Assembly (NCBI GenBank): GCA_035573435.1 | Contig: DATMZR010000006.1 | Coordinates: forward strand, 1 to 64,000 | Direction of reading: 5' to 3' | DNA length: 64,000 bases | From: Solirubrobacterales bacterium | Lineage (GTDB): Bacteria > Actinomycetota > Thermoleophilia > Solirubrobacterales > 70-9 | Shown: positions 16,329-25,165 of the stretch, one piece after another | Layout of the letters: every line of letters begins with the position of its first letter | Position numbering within the stretch: position 1 is the first letter of the stretch | The notes under the pieces: generated by a model | What the model was told of the DNA's origin: nothing | Database searches by the model: none | The model's input: the letters and a program-made list of their open reading frames with translations, nothing else | Position numbers and translations under genes: made by a program

Positions 16329-16949
16329 ATGCCGTTTCCGAGCCTCGTGCCCCGGGACCGGGTCTTCTTCGACCTCTTCAACGAGGCCGGACAAAACACG
16401 GTGCGGGCCGCTCGGATGCTCCAGGAGATGCTCCACAAGTGGCCCGACGACAGCGGCCTGGCTCGCGAGATCCTGCTCGCCGAGCAGGAGGGCGACCGCA
16501 TCACTCACGACATCGCGCAGCGTGCCAACTCGACCTTCGTCACCCCGATCGACGTCGAGGACATTTACAGCCTGGCGGGGAAGGTCGACGACATCGTCGA
16601 CCACATCGAGGAGACCGCCGACTTCATGGGGCTCTACCGGATCGAGGCGCCGATGGACCAGTCCCTGGCGATGGCCGACGTCCTCGTCAAGGCCTGCGAG
16701 CAGCTCGCCATGCTGCTCGAAAATCTGCGCGGGTTCAAGGACCTCGACAAGTACTGGATCGAGATCCACCGGCTCGAGAACGACGGCGATCGGCTCTTCC
16801 GTGAAGCCCTCGCCTCGCTGTTCGCTGGCGGGACTGACCCGATGGTGGTGATCCGCTGGAGGGACATCTTTCTCAGGCTCGAGCGGGCGATCGATGCGAC
16901 CGAGAACGCCGCAACCGTCATCGAGGGCCTCGCGATGAAGAACGCATGA
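16329..16949 (+). CDS. DUF47 family (PhoU-like) Pit accessory protein
   Basis: A 206-residue all-helical cytoplasmic protein of the DUF47/PhoU-like family. Features are QNTVRAARMLQEMLHKWPDD, LLAEQEGDRITHDIAQRANS with metal-binding Glu/Asp, TPIDVEDIYSLAGKVDDIVD and HRLENDGDRLFREALASLF. Such proteins are encoded beside Pit transporters and are thought to modulate phosphate flux. The pit gene begins 29 bases downstream, so the pair is one operon. ATG 16329 follows the wecB stop by 9 bases. Confidence 0.93.
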   Translation: MPFPSLVPRDRVFFDLFNEAGQNTVRAARMLQEMLHKWPDDSGLAREILLAEQEGDRITHDIAQRANSTFVTPIDVEDIYSLAGKVDDIVDHIEETADFMGLYRIEAPMDQSLAMADVLVKACEQLAMLLENLRGFKDLDKYWIEIHRLENDGDRLFREALASLFAGGTDPMVVIRWRDIFLRLERAIDATENAATVIEGLAMKNA

Positions 16950-16978
16950 CCGGCGATCCGCTCGCCGCCGGCAGGTAA

Positions 16979-18076
16979 ATGGACAACGACTTGATCATGG
17001 TGATCGTGGTCGGCACGGCGCTGGCCTTCGACTTCACCAACGGCTTCCACGACACTGCGAACGTGGTCGCCACCTCGATTTCGACCAAGGCGATGCCGCC
17101 ACGGCTGGCCGTCGCCTACGCTTCCGTGCTGAACTTCGCCGGCGCCTTTCTCTCGATCGCGGTAGCGGCGACGATCGCCCAGGACGTGGTCGCCAGCGAT
17201 GCGATCACCCCGACCGTAGTGTTCGCCGGGCTGATCGGGGCGATCTCCTGGAACCTGATCACCTGGTACTACGGGCTTCCGTCGAGCTCCTCGCACGCGC
17301 TGATCGGCGGGGTGGTGGGGGCCGCGTTCGTGGCGGCTGGCGCCGACGCGGTGCTGGCGGACGGGGTGCTGGGGAAGGTGCTGGTCCCGGCGGTTGTGGC
17401 ACCCGTTCTCGCCTTCGTCGTCGGCGGGATCGCGATCGTGATCTGTTACCGCACAGTGGGGCAGCTGCGCCCCGGTCCGGTGACGCGTGGATACAGGCTG
17501 GGCCAGGTGGTCTCCGGAGGGCTGCTGGCCCTCGCCCATGGCACCAACGACGCCCAAAAGACGATGGGGGTGATCACGCTCGCCCTGATCGCCAACGGCA
17601 ACCTCGGCCCGGACGCCGACCCACCGACCTGGGTGATCATCTCGTCGGCGACCGCAATCGCGTTGGGGACCTACTCGGGCGGATGGCGGATCATCCGCAC
17701 GATGGGGTCGCGGATCATCAAGATGGATCCCGCCCAGGGCTTTTCGGCTCAGGGAGCCGGGGCGGCGGTCATTCTCGCCTCCACCCACTACGGCTTTCCG
17801 CTGTCCACCACCCAGGTGATCTCGGGCGGGGTCATGGGCGCGGGCGCCGGCAAGCGGCTGTCCGCGGTTCGCTGGGGGGTCGCCGGGAACATCGTCACCG
17901 CGTGGCTCCTGACGCTTCCGGCAGCGGCGGGGATCGGTGCGCTCACCTACGGGGTGACGCGGGTGTTCGGCACGGGATCGCTGGGACCGGCGATCGTGAC
18001 CGCGATCGGGCTGGCGATGGTCGCGGCCATCTTCACGCGGCGGGTTCGTCGCGAGGCGCCGGTGCCGGCGCCCTGA
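16979..18076 (+). CDS. pit: Inorganic phosphate transporter, Pit family
   Basis: A 365-residue membrane symporter taking up metal-phosphate with protons. The two inverted family signatures are present: DFTNGFHDTANVVATSISTK near the N-terminus and ALAHGTNDAQKTMGVITLAL in the second half. GLPSSSSHALIGGVVGAAF and GFPLSTTQVISGGVMGAG are the paired serine-rich hairpins. About ten membrane helices are predicted, with a short basic tail. It is coupled to the upstream DUF47 gene. Low-affinity constitutive uptake is the usual role; no PHO box was recognised. Confidence 0.94.
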   Translation: MDNDLIMVIVVGTALAFDFTNGFHDTANVVATSISTKAMPPRLAVAYASVLNFAGAFLSIAVAATIAQDVVASDAITPTVVFAGLIGAISWNLITWYYGLPSSSSHALIGGVVGAAFVAAGADAVLADGVLGKVLVPAVVAPVLAFVVGGIAIVICYRTVGQLRPGPVTRGYRLGQVVSGGLLALAHGTNDAQKTMGVITLALIANGNLGPDADPPTWVIISSATAIALGTYSGGWRIIRTMGSRIIKMDPAQGFSAQGAGAAVILASTHYGFPLSTTQVISGGVMGAGAGKRLSAVRWGVAGNIVTAWLLTLPAAAGIGALTYGVTRVFGTGSLGPAIVTAIGLAMVAAIFTRRVRREAPVPAP

Positions 18077-18085
18077 GGTGAGTGG

Positions 18086-18325
18086 ATGGTGGCGACCGTG
18101 GTCGATACCGGAGCCCTGCTGAAGACCGTGGCCGCCGCCTTCGTAGCCGGGGTGGGGGTGACGCTGATCTTCTCGCTGGCGATCCTCGGAGCGGCGCGCT
18201 TCGCCGAGCTGAGCCGGGACGGGCGCCCGGCCGTGGCGGTCTCGTTCGGGGTGCTGGCGGTCGTGGCGCTGGCCGCCGCCGCGGCGGCGGTGACGATTGG
18301 CATAATCGTCATGAGCAGCAAGTAA
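18086..18325 (+). CDS. Small two-helix membrane protein downstream of pit
   Basis: A 79-residue protein with two strongly hydrophobic segments (TVAAAFVAGVGVTLIFSLAI and VLAVVALAAAAAAVTIGIIV) joined by a short polar loop (FAELSRDGRPAVAVSFG). No family recognised. ATG 18086 follows the pit stop by 9 bases with GGTGAG upstream, so it is probably translated from the same transcript as the phosphate transporter. A helper subunit is possible but unsupported. Confidence 0.65.
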   Translation: MVATVVDTGALLKTVAAAFVAGVGVTLIFSLAILGAARFAELSRDGRPAVAVSFGVLAVVALAAAAAAVTIGIIVMSSK

Positions 18326-18341
18326 GGACCCAGCCGAGCCC

Positions 18342-18695
18342 ATGCGGAACGCCCGAAACATCGCCATCATCGCGCTGATCGCCATCCTGGTCGCCTTCTT
18401 GCCCGGCGGTGGCCAGGCCGCGGAGGCCGTCGTCACCGTGCTCGTGCTTGCCTTCCTTGCGACGCTCGGGCTCGCCGCTCGCCAGATCTACCGTGACAAC
18501 CGGCTCACCTACGACACGCTGCCCGACGACCAGCGGGCCGTCCTGCTTGGCTCGGTCGGAGTGATCGTGCTGATGATCGCGGGCGCCGACGAGATGCTCG
18601 GCGGCGGAGGGCTGGGGGCCGTGCTCTGGGTGACGCTGGTCGCCTGCGCGGTGCTTGCGATCATCGGCGTCTGGACGCGCTCGCGCGCCTATTAG
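18342..18695 (+). CDS. Small four-helix membrane protein
   Basis: A 117-residue protein with four predicted membrane helices: IIALIAILVAFLPG, VVTVLVLAFLATLGLAA, VLLGSVGVIVLMIAGAD and VLWVTLVACAVLAIIGVW. A conserved-looking polar loop lies between helices 2 and 3 (RQIYRDNRLTYDTLPDDQRA). No family assigned. It begins 16 bases after the previous small membrane protein and 90 bases before the pseudopilin genes, so it may belong to the phosphate operon. Confidence 0.65.
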   Translation: MRNARNIAIIALIAILVAFLPGGGQAAEAVVTVLVLAFLATLGLAARQIYRDNRLTYDTLPDDQRAVLLGSVGVIVLMIAGADEMLGGGGLGAVLWVTLVACAVLAIIGVWTRSRAY

Positions 18696-18785
18696 CCTGC
18701 CAGCCGCTCAATCCTTCGCCAACTCGCGCGTGATTCGCCACACTCAGCGCGCCACCCGAGCCATCGGCCTGCCTACGTTCGCCGT

Positions 18786-19133
18786 GTGGAGCGGCGCGAT
18801 GGTGAGAGGGGCCAGGCATCGGTCGAGCTGGTCGCTGCGATCCCGGCACTCGCTCTTGCCGCCCTCCTGGTCGCGCAGCTCACCCTTGCCGGCTACGCGC
18901 TGTGGAGCGCCGGGGTCGCTGCGAGAGCCGGGGCACGGGCGGCGTATGTAGGCGGAGACGGCGAGCGCGCGGCTCGGGCCTCGCTGCCGGGGCCGCTGCG
19001 AAGCCACGCCACGGTGAGTGATCGGGACCGGGTCCGGGTCGAGCTCCGGATGCCGTCGCTGGTCCCCGGGATGCCGCGCGTTCCGATCACGGCCAGGGCC
19101 GGGCTCGGGGTGGGGGATGGCCGCGGGCGGTGA
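18786..19133 (+). CDS. TadE-like pseudopilin (1)
   Basis: A 115-residue protein with the TadE pattern: a short charged N-terminus ending RRDGERGQASVELVAAIPAL, where the RGQASVE segment precedes a single N-terminal membrane helix (LALAALLVAQLTLAGYALWS), then an extracytoplasmic domain. TadE/TadF-type proteins are processed by a prepilin peptidase and help build Tad pili or related secretion systems. Starts at GTG; the following TadE-like gene overlaps its end. No TadA ATPase or TadB/C platform gene is in the window. Confidence 0.8.
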   Translation: MERRDGERGQASVELVAAIPALALAALLVAQLTLAGYALWSAGVAARAGARAAYVGGDGERAARASLPGPLRSHATVSDRDRVRVELRMPSLVPGMPRVPITARAGLGVGDGRGR

Positions 19134-19467
19134 GCGGGGCCAGGCGTCGATCGAGGTGCTGGCGGGCATTCCGGCGCTGCTCCTTGCCGGCTTGATCGCC
19201 TTCCAATTGCTCGCCACGGGCTACTCGTTGACGCTGGCCGACGGCGCTGCCGAGGCCGGTGCGATGGCCATCGCGGCGGGACGGCCGGCCGCTCCCGCGG
19301 TTCGCGAGGCTCTGCCCGGCTGGGCGCGAGAGCGGGTCGGAGTCGAGACCGATGCCGGCCGGCTGACGGTGCGATTGCGGCCGCCTTCGCCGCTGGGGGC
19401 GCTCTCGCACCGCCTCGAGGTGAGCACGTCGGCGTGGGTGCGAAGGCCCGGGGTCGCACGCCGTTGA
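19117..19467 (+). CDS. TadE-like pseudopilin (2)
   Basis: A 116-residue paralogue of the preceding gene: GERGQASIEVLAGIPALLLA leads into one membrane helix (LLLAGLIAFQLLATGYSLTL), followed by ADGAAEAGAMAIAAGRPA and a small extracytoplasmic domain. ATG 19117 lies inside the end of the upstream gene (17-base overlap), so translation is probably coupled. The frame is open upstream, but conserved content begins here. Its stop TGA overlaps the likely TTG start of the downstream fusion gene. Confidence 0.8.
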   Translation: MAAGGERGQASIEVLAGIPALLLAGLIAFQLLATGYSLTLADGAAEAGAMAIAAGRPAAPAVREALPGWARERVGVETDAGRLTVRLRPPSPLGALSHRLEVSTSAWVRRPGVARR

Positions 19468-21434
19468 TCCTCACCACCGAGCTCGGCGAGGCGCGCGGCG
19501 GCCTCCCGGTCGCGGCGGCTGTGGGCGTCGCGGCGAGCGTCGAAGAGAAGCCAGGGCCAGGGTCGGGCGTGCTGCTCGCCGAGCTGGGGGCGGAGCGTGG
19601 GCGCGGCCCCACGATGCTGGCCTCCGTTCAGGCCCGCGAGCTGGAGGAGAGGCTTCGCACGGCCGGCTTCGAGCGGGTGGCCGCTCGCGGCAGGCTCTGC
19701 TGGCTCGGGCTCGCGGCGACCGAGGAGGCACTGGCGGAGCTGCCGCGCCTGCACCCGGCGCTGCAGGAGGGCGGGCTGGCGATCGTCCATCTGCCCGCGC
19801 AGCTGTGGCCGCTGGCCCTCGATCAGCGGTCTCTCTGTCCACAGGCGGGGCTCCTTCGCGCCGACCTTCCGGCCGACCGAGCGCTGGCGGCGCTGGCGGT
19901 CACGGAGCTGCGGGAGCGGCGGTTGCGCGCGCGGATTGCCGCGCGACCGCTCGGCCGGGTCGCCTCGCGCCGCGCGATGGCGGGTCTGGAGGTCGGAGGC
20001 GCCGCCGCCAACCGCGTCAGCCGGCTGGCGCGCGGCCTGGTCGGGCGCGCCCGCGCGCCCGACCAGGATCGGGGCCAGGCCCTGCTGATGGTGCTGGGGG
20101 CGGCTTTCGCGATCCTGTTCGCCGCGGCAGTGCTGGCGGCGCTCGGGGGCGCCCTGACCGCGACGGCCCGAGCGCAGCGGGCGGCGGATCTGGTCGCGCT
20201 GTCGGGAGCCCGCTCGCTGCGAGACGACTTCGACCGGCTGTTCACGCCGCCTCTTCTGCCCGGTGGGGCGCCCAACCCCCTCCATCTGGACCGGCGCGAG
20301 TACCTGGCGCGAGCCGCCGAGGCGGCGCGCGAGGCCGCGACCCGGAACGGCGTCGATCCCGATCGGGTGCGCGTCTCGTTTCCCGATGCCGCCTCCTTCG
20401 CGCCTCTGCGAGTGCGCGCCGAGCTCGCCGCCTCAGTCGACACCGATGCGGGTCGCGGGAAAGGGCGGTGGAGCTCGGCCGCCGACCACGGATCTTCCCG
20501 CGACGCGATCGGAATCGAGGCCAGCGCCGAGGCCATGGCTGCTCCGCCGTCCTCATCAGCCGGGTTACGGACCACGGCCAGCGGTGGCGGCTACTCGGGG
20601 CCTCTGGTCTACCGGCAGGGGGAGCCGATGAGGCCGGACGTCGCGCTGGCCTTCGATCGCATGGCCGCCGCTGCGCGCCGGGCTGGGGCCTGGCTGGTCA
20701 TCAATTCCGCATACCGCTCCGACGCCGAGCAGGCCCGCCTCTACGCCGAGCACCCGGACCCCCGCTGGGTCGCACCTCCCGGCCAGTCGCTGCACCGCTG
20801 CGGCACCGAGCTCGACCTGGGTCCGCCGTCCGCCTATCCGTGGCTTGCCGCCCATGCGCCGCGCTTCGGCTTCGTACGGCGTTACTCGTGGGAGCCGTGG
20901 CACTTTGGGTACGAGAAGGGCCCGGCGCCGTGCTCGCCGGTCGGAGGGAGTTCCGGCGGCGGGCACGGATCGGCGGATGGGGACGCGCCCGGCGTCGGCG
21001 ACCCGAGCTTCGTGCCGGCGCGCTTCAGGTCACCCATCGTGCGCGCCGCGACGCGCTGGGACGTCTCCGCCGGGCTGCTCGCCGCTCAGCTGATGGCGGA
21101 GTCGAACTTCAACCCGTTCGCGTTCTCGGCGGCCGGTGCCCAGGGCATCGCCCAGTTCATGCCAGCCACCGCACGCGCCTACGGGCTCGACGACCCCTTC
21201 GACGCCCGGGCCGCCATCGATGCACAGGCCCGCCTGATGTCAGACCTCGTGCGTCAGTTCGGCACCGTGGCCCTGGCGCTCGCCGCCTACAACGCAGGCC
21301 CGGCTGCGGTGGCGGCCTGCGATTGCGTCCCGGACTATCCCGAGACCCAGGCCTACGTGGCGCGGGTCCTCGGGCTGATGGGCGGTGCCGGGGAGCTAGC
21401 TGCCCCCGCCCTCGAGGTGCGCCTGGTCGATTAA
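19464..21434 (+). CDS. Multidomain fusion: unknown N-domain, TadG-like membrane segment, VanY-type D,D-carboxypeptidase, SLT lytic transglycosylase
   Basis: A 656-residue protein from TTG 19464, whose TTG overlaps the previous stop as TTGA; GTG 19434 would add ten residues (numbering below uses 19434). Residues 10-205 are an unrecognised cytoplasmic domain (LILTTELGEARGGLP, GLAIVHLPAQLWPLA). QDRGQALLMVLGAAFAILFA (211-230) and ARAQRAADLVALSGARSL form a TadG/pseudopilin-like membrane anchor. Residues 385-495 are an M15 (VanY) peptidase: SAYRSD, SLHRCGTELD (His454, Asp461) and EPWHF (Glu487, His490), so the zinc site is complete. Residues 530-650 are a soluble lytic transglycosylase domain with catalytic Glu556 (AQLMAESNFNP), GAQGIAQFMPATA and LAAYNAGP. 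The two enzymes would face the cell wall and cut both peptide and glycan strands. It is the third gene of the pseudopilin operon. Confidence 0.87.
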   Translation: MILTTELGEARGGLPVAAAVGVAASVEEKPGPGSGVLLAELGAERGRGPTMLASVQARELEERLRTAGFERVAARGRLCWLGLAATEEALAELPRLHPALQEGGLAIVHLPAQLWPLALDQRSLCPQAGLLRADLPADRALAALAVTELRERRLRARIAARPLGRVASRRAMAGLEVGGAAANRVSRLARGLVGRARAPDQDRGQALLMVLGAAFAILFAAAVLAALGGALTATARAQRAADLVALSGARSLRDDFDRLFTPPLLPGGAPNPLHLDRREYLARAAEAAREAATRNGVDPDRVRVSFPDAASFAPLRVRAELAASVDTDAGRGKGRWSSAADHGSSRDAIGIEASAEAMAAPPSSSAGLRTTASGGGYSGPLVYRQGEPMRPDVALAFDRMAAAARRAGAWLVINSAYRSDAEQARLYAEHPDPRWVAPPGQSLHRCGTELDLGPPSAYPWLAAHAPRFGFVRRYSWEPWHFGYEKGPAPCSPVGGSSGGGHGSADGDAPGVGDPSFVPARFRSPIVRAATRWDVSAGLLAAQLMAESNFNPFAFSAAGAQGIAQFMPATARAYGLDDPFDARAAIDAQARLMSDLVRQFGTVALALAAYNAGPAAVAACDCVPDYPETQAYVARVLGLMGGAGELAAPALEVRLVD

Positions 21435-21504
21435 CCGTCCGCCGGGGTGGCCCGTTTCGGGCGCGTGCAGTCGCAAAAACGCCTGCATGTAAGCGATCTA
21501 CGCA

Positions 21505-21535
21505 TTGACAGCCTCGCCTGGGGCGTTGCTAGCTT
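21505..21535 (+). promoter_or_regulatory. Candidate promoter
   Basis: TTGACA at 21505-21510 and TAGCTT at 21530-21535, separated by 19 bases; the spacing is slightly long. It precedes the small gene at 21592 with a leader of about 50 bases containing GAAGGAGAGG as ribosome binding site. A GCCCG-TTT-CGGGC hairpin near 21451 separates it from the fusion gene. Confidence 0.45.
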
Positions 21536-21591
21536 GGGGTCCTCGGACTGCCAGCGACAGCCTGCTGAGGCAGGTGAAGGAGAGGTCGAAA

Positions 21592-21894
21592 ATGGCTGAC
21601 GAGCGAGTTCACGGAGCTTCGCTTCTCGGGGAGGAGCCGAAGCGACTCGAGCTGAGCGACGGTTCGCGACTGATCCTGGATGGATCGGCGGATGCGGACC
21701 AGATCGAGTGGCGGCGGCTGGGCCGAGGCTGGACCAATGTGAGCGTTTCGGAGGCGGTGAACCTCGCCGGCGATGAGTTCGCCGATTACGTCACGGTTCG
21801 CACGCGCGCCGAGGCGGAGTGGTTGCGCACCCTCTCGGACTGGTACCGCCATCAGGCGGATCGGCTCGAGAACGAACTCTCCGAGGCGCGCTAG
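21592..21894 (+). CDS. Hypothetical acidic protein
   Basis: A 100-residue soluble protein, not recognised. It has an N-terminal strand-rich part (RLELSDGSRLILDGSADADQ, GRGWTNVSVSEAVNLAGDEF) and a C-terminal helix (EAEWLRTLSDWYRHQADRLE). ATG 21592 is chosen for the strong GGAGAGG site upstream; the frame is open 87 bases further up without conserved content. It has its own candidate promoter and faces the convergent oxidoreductase gene. Confidence 0.65.
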   Translation: MADERVHGASLLGEEPKRLELSDGSRLILDGSADADQIEWRRLGRGWTNVSVSEAVNLAGDEFADYVTVRTRAEAEWLRTLSDWYRHQADRLENELSEAR

Positions 21895-21901
21895 CTGTCG
21901 T

Positions 21902-24900
21902 CTACCACCACTTGAACCGGCTGAGCCCGGAAAGCTCGGCGTGCATTCGACCGACCAGGTCCCGTACCAGGTCGGCGATGCCATCACCCGAGACGAGCCC
22001 GTGCGGCGGCCCCTCGACCACAGTGGTAGGGCTTGCGGAGGCGGCCACCCTGCCGATTTCGACGCCCGTCTCGACCACCATGTCGAGCTCCCCTTCCAGC
22101 GCCAGGAGAGCCCGCTGGCTGGTGAGGCCCATCTCCTGATCAATCGGATGGCTGTCGAGCGGCCGGAGGGTGACATCCCAGTCGCGCTTCGAGCGGTGGA
22201 TCGAGACCCGCTTGAGATCGATCGGCGCCTCGACGACCGACTGATAACAGGCGCGCGTCCCTTGGGCCGCGTCGCGGAACTGCTTCAGGAAGACCTGCCT
22301 GATCCTGCCCTCCAGCATGTCGTCGAGGAGGCTGGTGGCGAGTCGCACTCCGGGCAGGACCACCTCGCCCTCGGCGTTTCGCTCCAAGAGTTGGGGGGCG
22401 AGTTGACCGACCAGCGCCGCGGGGCCTTCGACGCTGTCCGCCGGGCCGGGGCTCTCCTCCTCGACTCCGTTCGCGGAAATCTCTAGGAAGCAGCGCCAGG
22501 CGGCACCGTCATGGCGCCCGAAGTCGCCCCCGAAGGTCTCCATGCGCTGCTGCTCGCCGACACCGCTCGAGGGGTCAAACCGCCCCATCGTCTTCGCGTA
22601 GCCGTAGGTCTCACGGCCGCCCAGGTACGACATTGGATTATCGACGAAGACGTAAGGGGCCACGAGACCGAGCCGCTCCGCGAGGAACACGTCGCCGAGG
22701 TCGCGGCCGGCGATCACCGGGATCCAGAACGACGCCATGATCTCGCTCACCGTCCCCCAGCGGTCGAACGGGGAGGCCATCGAGGAGACGCGCTCGAATC
22801 CGCCGACCATGAGCAACACCTTTGAGCCGATCGCGCGGTAAGCGATCTCAGGTCCCGCGGGCTCGTCCAGGGTCCGCCTGACCAGGTCGGCTATCCGGCG
22901 CTCGTCGCCCTCGAGCAGGAAACTGCGAAGCTCGCCCTTCAGGGACAGAAACGGCCCGGGCGCGGTGGCGCGACCGCCGTACTCCACGTAAGAGGGAAGC
23001 TGGGCTGGGCCGGGCTGCAGCCAGCGCGGGCTCTGGCCGGTGATCGGCCGCTTGACCCCTGTCAGCTTGCGGGCGGCCTGCATTCCGGAGGTCACCGCTG
23101 CCTCCACACAGCCGCCGTCGATGCCGTTCTTCGTCCAGTCGCCGGCCAGCACCAGGTTGTCGAAGCCGGAGTCGTTCGACGGCAGTCGCTGATTGACCGA
23201 TCCTGCCGGCGTCAGCACGTATCGCTCCGAGGGCGCGACGTTGGCCCGCCAGTATTGGGACTCGAAGCGCTCCTCGGCGGCGCTCCCTCGGGATCCGGCG
23301 AGGACCTGCCAGTCAAACGCGCCTCCGGCCATGCCGGCGGAGGGCCAGAGCGCGCCCGCGTCGCGGTTCATGAACTCGATCGCGTTGTCGCGCACGCGGC
23401 GCCGGGCTTCGGCGGCGCTCTCGCCCGCGCGGTCGTCGAGAACGCCACAGAAGTAGGCAATCCCGCGTACGGCATGCTCGTCACCCCAGGACTCGCGGGG
23501 AATCAGGTGACTCATGTCGCAGTAGGTGTCGAGCGGCTCGACGTAGCATCCGGCGACCGAGTTCTCCTCGTGGGCCCAGCCCAGCTCTTCGCTGTGCTTC
23601 TCGAGCCAGAGCTGGAATGCCTGTGTGCGGACCGTTACCGCCGACTCGATCCCGCGGCGGAAGCGCTCGTCGCGATCCATCAGCTCGCGGCAGAGAGGCG
23701 CCAGGGCGCCGACCGGGATCGCGAGCACTACCTGGTCGAAGTCGGTTCCGAGGCGAAGCCGGAACGGCTCCCGGTGGAGGGGGTTCGGATCGGCTTCGAA
23801 GTCGACTCCGGCCTCGCGTAGCTCGTCGCCGCCCTCCAGTCGATCCCAAAGCGGCTCGCTCGGCCAGCAGGGAAGGCCGCCGACGTCGATCAGGGGCTCG
23901 TAGCCGTCGGCCGCTTTCCCGACCTGCGGCACGACCTCGATCAGGTCGATTTGTGGATGCTCAGCGGCCAGGCCCAGTCGCGTAACGGCATGAAAGAACC
24001 GGAACTCGACGCCGCGGGTACGCAGGACCTCGTACAGGGGGGCGAAGACCGCGTCGCCCATGCCCGCCTGCATCTTGTACATCAGCGAGCCGCGGTAGCT
24101 GAACAACAGCCGCAACAGGTCGTTGGTTGCCGTCCCCGCGGCGACGTTTGCCTTCGCGATGTCCCCCTCCGGAAAGCCGAAGGCAACGTCGTACACCGAG
24201 CGCAGAATCGGGGAACGCTCGGCGGGCGTGCGGCCGAGGGTGACCTGCTTGGCGCCGTGTTTTCGCAGCCAATCCGACCACTCCTCGTCATTGATCGCGT
24301 CGAATCCGTGCTCGAGAACGCCGTCGTCCACGATTCCGGCGACGGTGCTCGCCACCGTGTCGAAGATCGTGAAGAACATTCGCAGATCAGGCTCGTCCTG
24401 GTGGCGCTCGGCGACCACGTGCAACCACAGCCAGTCGCGGAACCCGGTCAGGAGCCTGGCCAGGAACCACGGGTGACCGGCCTGCCCGGCATGCTCGAGG
24501 TTGGTCTGCCGCGAGCGGGCGGCCGCCAGGCGGTGGGCAAGCGCGAGCAGGTGCTCCGCTCCTTTGATCTCCCAGCGCAAGAGATCAGAGGCGAGATCCC
24601 GGGCGAGGTCGTCAAACCACGCGGGCGTCAGGTGGTGAGCGGGCTCAGCTTCCTTGAGCTCGGCATCATCCTCGATGAGGTCGCGCCATCGCCCGAGCGC
24701 CCAGCCGCAGACGGTGGCTGCGATCTCCCAGAAGCTCGGTAGCCCGCCGGGGTCTCCCGGGCGCAGGAAGTTTCGCGGCATCTCGAAGGAGAACGGGTGC
24801 CAGCCGTCGCCCTGGCGGTCGTAGAGGACGAGGCGATCACAGCCCTTGAACGCATCCGCAAGGGTCGCCAGTGGAGCATCCGGCGGGCGGTTGAGCTCCT

Positions 24901-25165
24901 CGTAGGCGTCGCGCATGAGCCGGAACGCGTTGTCATAGAAGCCGAACCAGACGTGGAGACCGTGCTCCTCGATCCGGTTGCCGGCGGCCGCGTTGCGGCC
25001 ACTCGCTCCCTTGCCGCCGAGACGCCATCCGAGCTGGTAGACGGTGACCTCGAAGCGCTCACGAAGCTCGGGAGTTGCGGTGAGCTCGAAGGCCGCAGTG
25101 ATTCCGCCGGCTCCACCACCGAGCACCGCGACCTTGGTGCGTTCGTCCGGCACCACAGTCGCCAC
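21902..25165 (-). CDS. FAD-dependent oxidoreductase fused to acetoacetate decarboxylase-like domain
   Basis: A 1087-residue protein, twice the usual size of either family. Residues 1-705 are a flavin amine oxidase/carotenoid-desaturase-type flavoprotein: VAVLGGGAGGITAAFEL (FAD fold, glycines at 16-21), YQLGWRLGGKGASGRN, and the C-terminal FAD motif NLVLAGDWTKNGIDGGCVEA (670-689). Residues about 720-1087 resemble acetoacetate decarboxylase: VDNPMSYLGGRETYGYAKTM with Lys858 at the position of the Schiff-base lysine, followed by strand-rich sequence (FLKQFRDAAQGTRACYQSVV). Substrate unknown; a hydrophobic isoprenoid, steroid or polyketide is suggested by the flavoprotein branch only. It is transcribed away from the NTF2-like gene and stands alone on its strand. 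Confidence 0.82.
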   Translation of the reverse strand: MATVVPDERTKVAVLGGGAGGITAAFELTATPELRERFEVTVYQLGWRLGGKGASGRNAAAGNRIEEHGLHVWFGFYDNAFRLMRDAYEELNRPPDAPLATLADAFKGCDRLVLYDRQGDGWHPFSFEMPRNFLRPGDPGGLPSFWEIAATVCGWALGRWRDLIEDDAELKEAEPAHHLTPAWFDDLARDLASDLLRWEIKGAEHLLALAHRLAAARSRQTNLEHAGQAGHPWFLARLLTGFRDWLWLHVVAERHQDEPDLRMFFTIFDTVASTVAGIVDDGVLEHGFDAINDEEWSDWLRKHGAKQVTLGRTPAERSPILRSVYDVAFGFPEGDIAKANVAAGTATNDLLRLLFSYRGSLMYKMQAGMGDAVFAPLYEVLRTRGVEFRFFHAVTRLGLAAEHPQIDLIEVVPQVGKAADGYEPLIDVGGLPCWPSEPLWDRLEGGDELREAGVDFEADPNPLHREPFRLRLGTDFDQVVLAIPVGALAPLCRELMDRDERFRRGIESAVTVRTQAFQLWLEKHSEELGWAHEENSVAGCYVEPLDTYCDMSHLIPRESWGDEHAVRGIAYFCGVLDDRAGESAAEARRRVRDNAIEFMNRDAGALWPSAGMAGGAFDWQVLAGSRGSAAEERFESQYWRANVAPSERYVLTPAGSVNQRLPSNDSGFDNLVLAGDWTKNGIDGGCVEAAVTSGMQAARKLTGVKRPITGQSPRWLQPGPAQLPSYVEYGGRATAPGPFLSLKGELRSFLLEGDERRIADLVRRTLDEPAGPEIAYRAIGSKVLLMVGGFERVSSMASPFDRWGTVSEIMASFWIPVIAGRDLGDVFLAERLGLVAPYVFVDNPMSYLGGRETYGYAKTMGRFDPSSGVGEQQRMETFGGDFGRHDGAAWRCFLEISANGVEEESPGPADSVEGPAALVGQLAPQLLERNAEGEVVLPGVRLATSLLDDMLEGRIRQVFLKQFRDAAQGTRACYQSVVEAPIDLKRVSIHRSKRDWDVTLRPLDSHPIDQEMGLTSQRALLALEGELDMVVETGVEIGRVAASASPTTVVEGPPHGLVSGDGIADLVRDLVGRMHAELSGLSRFKWW

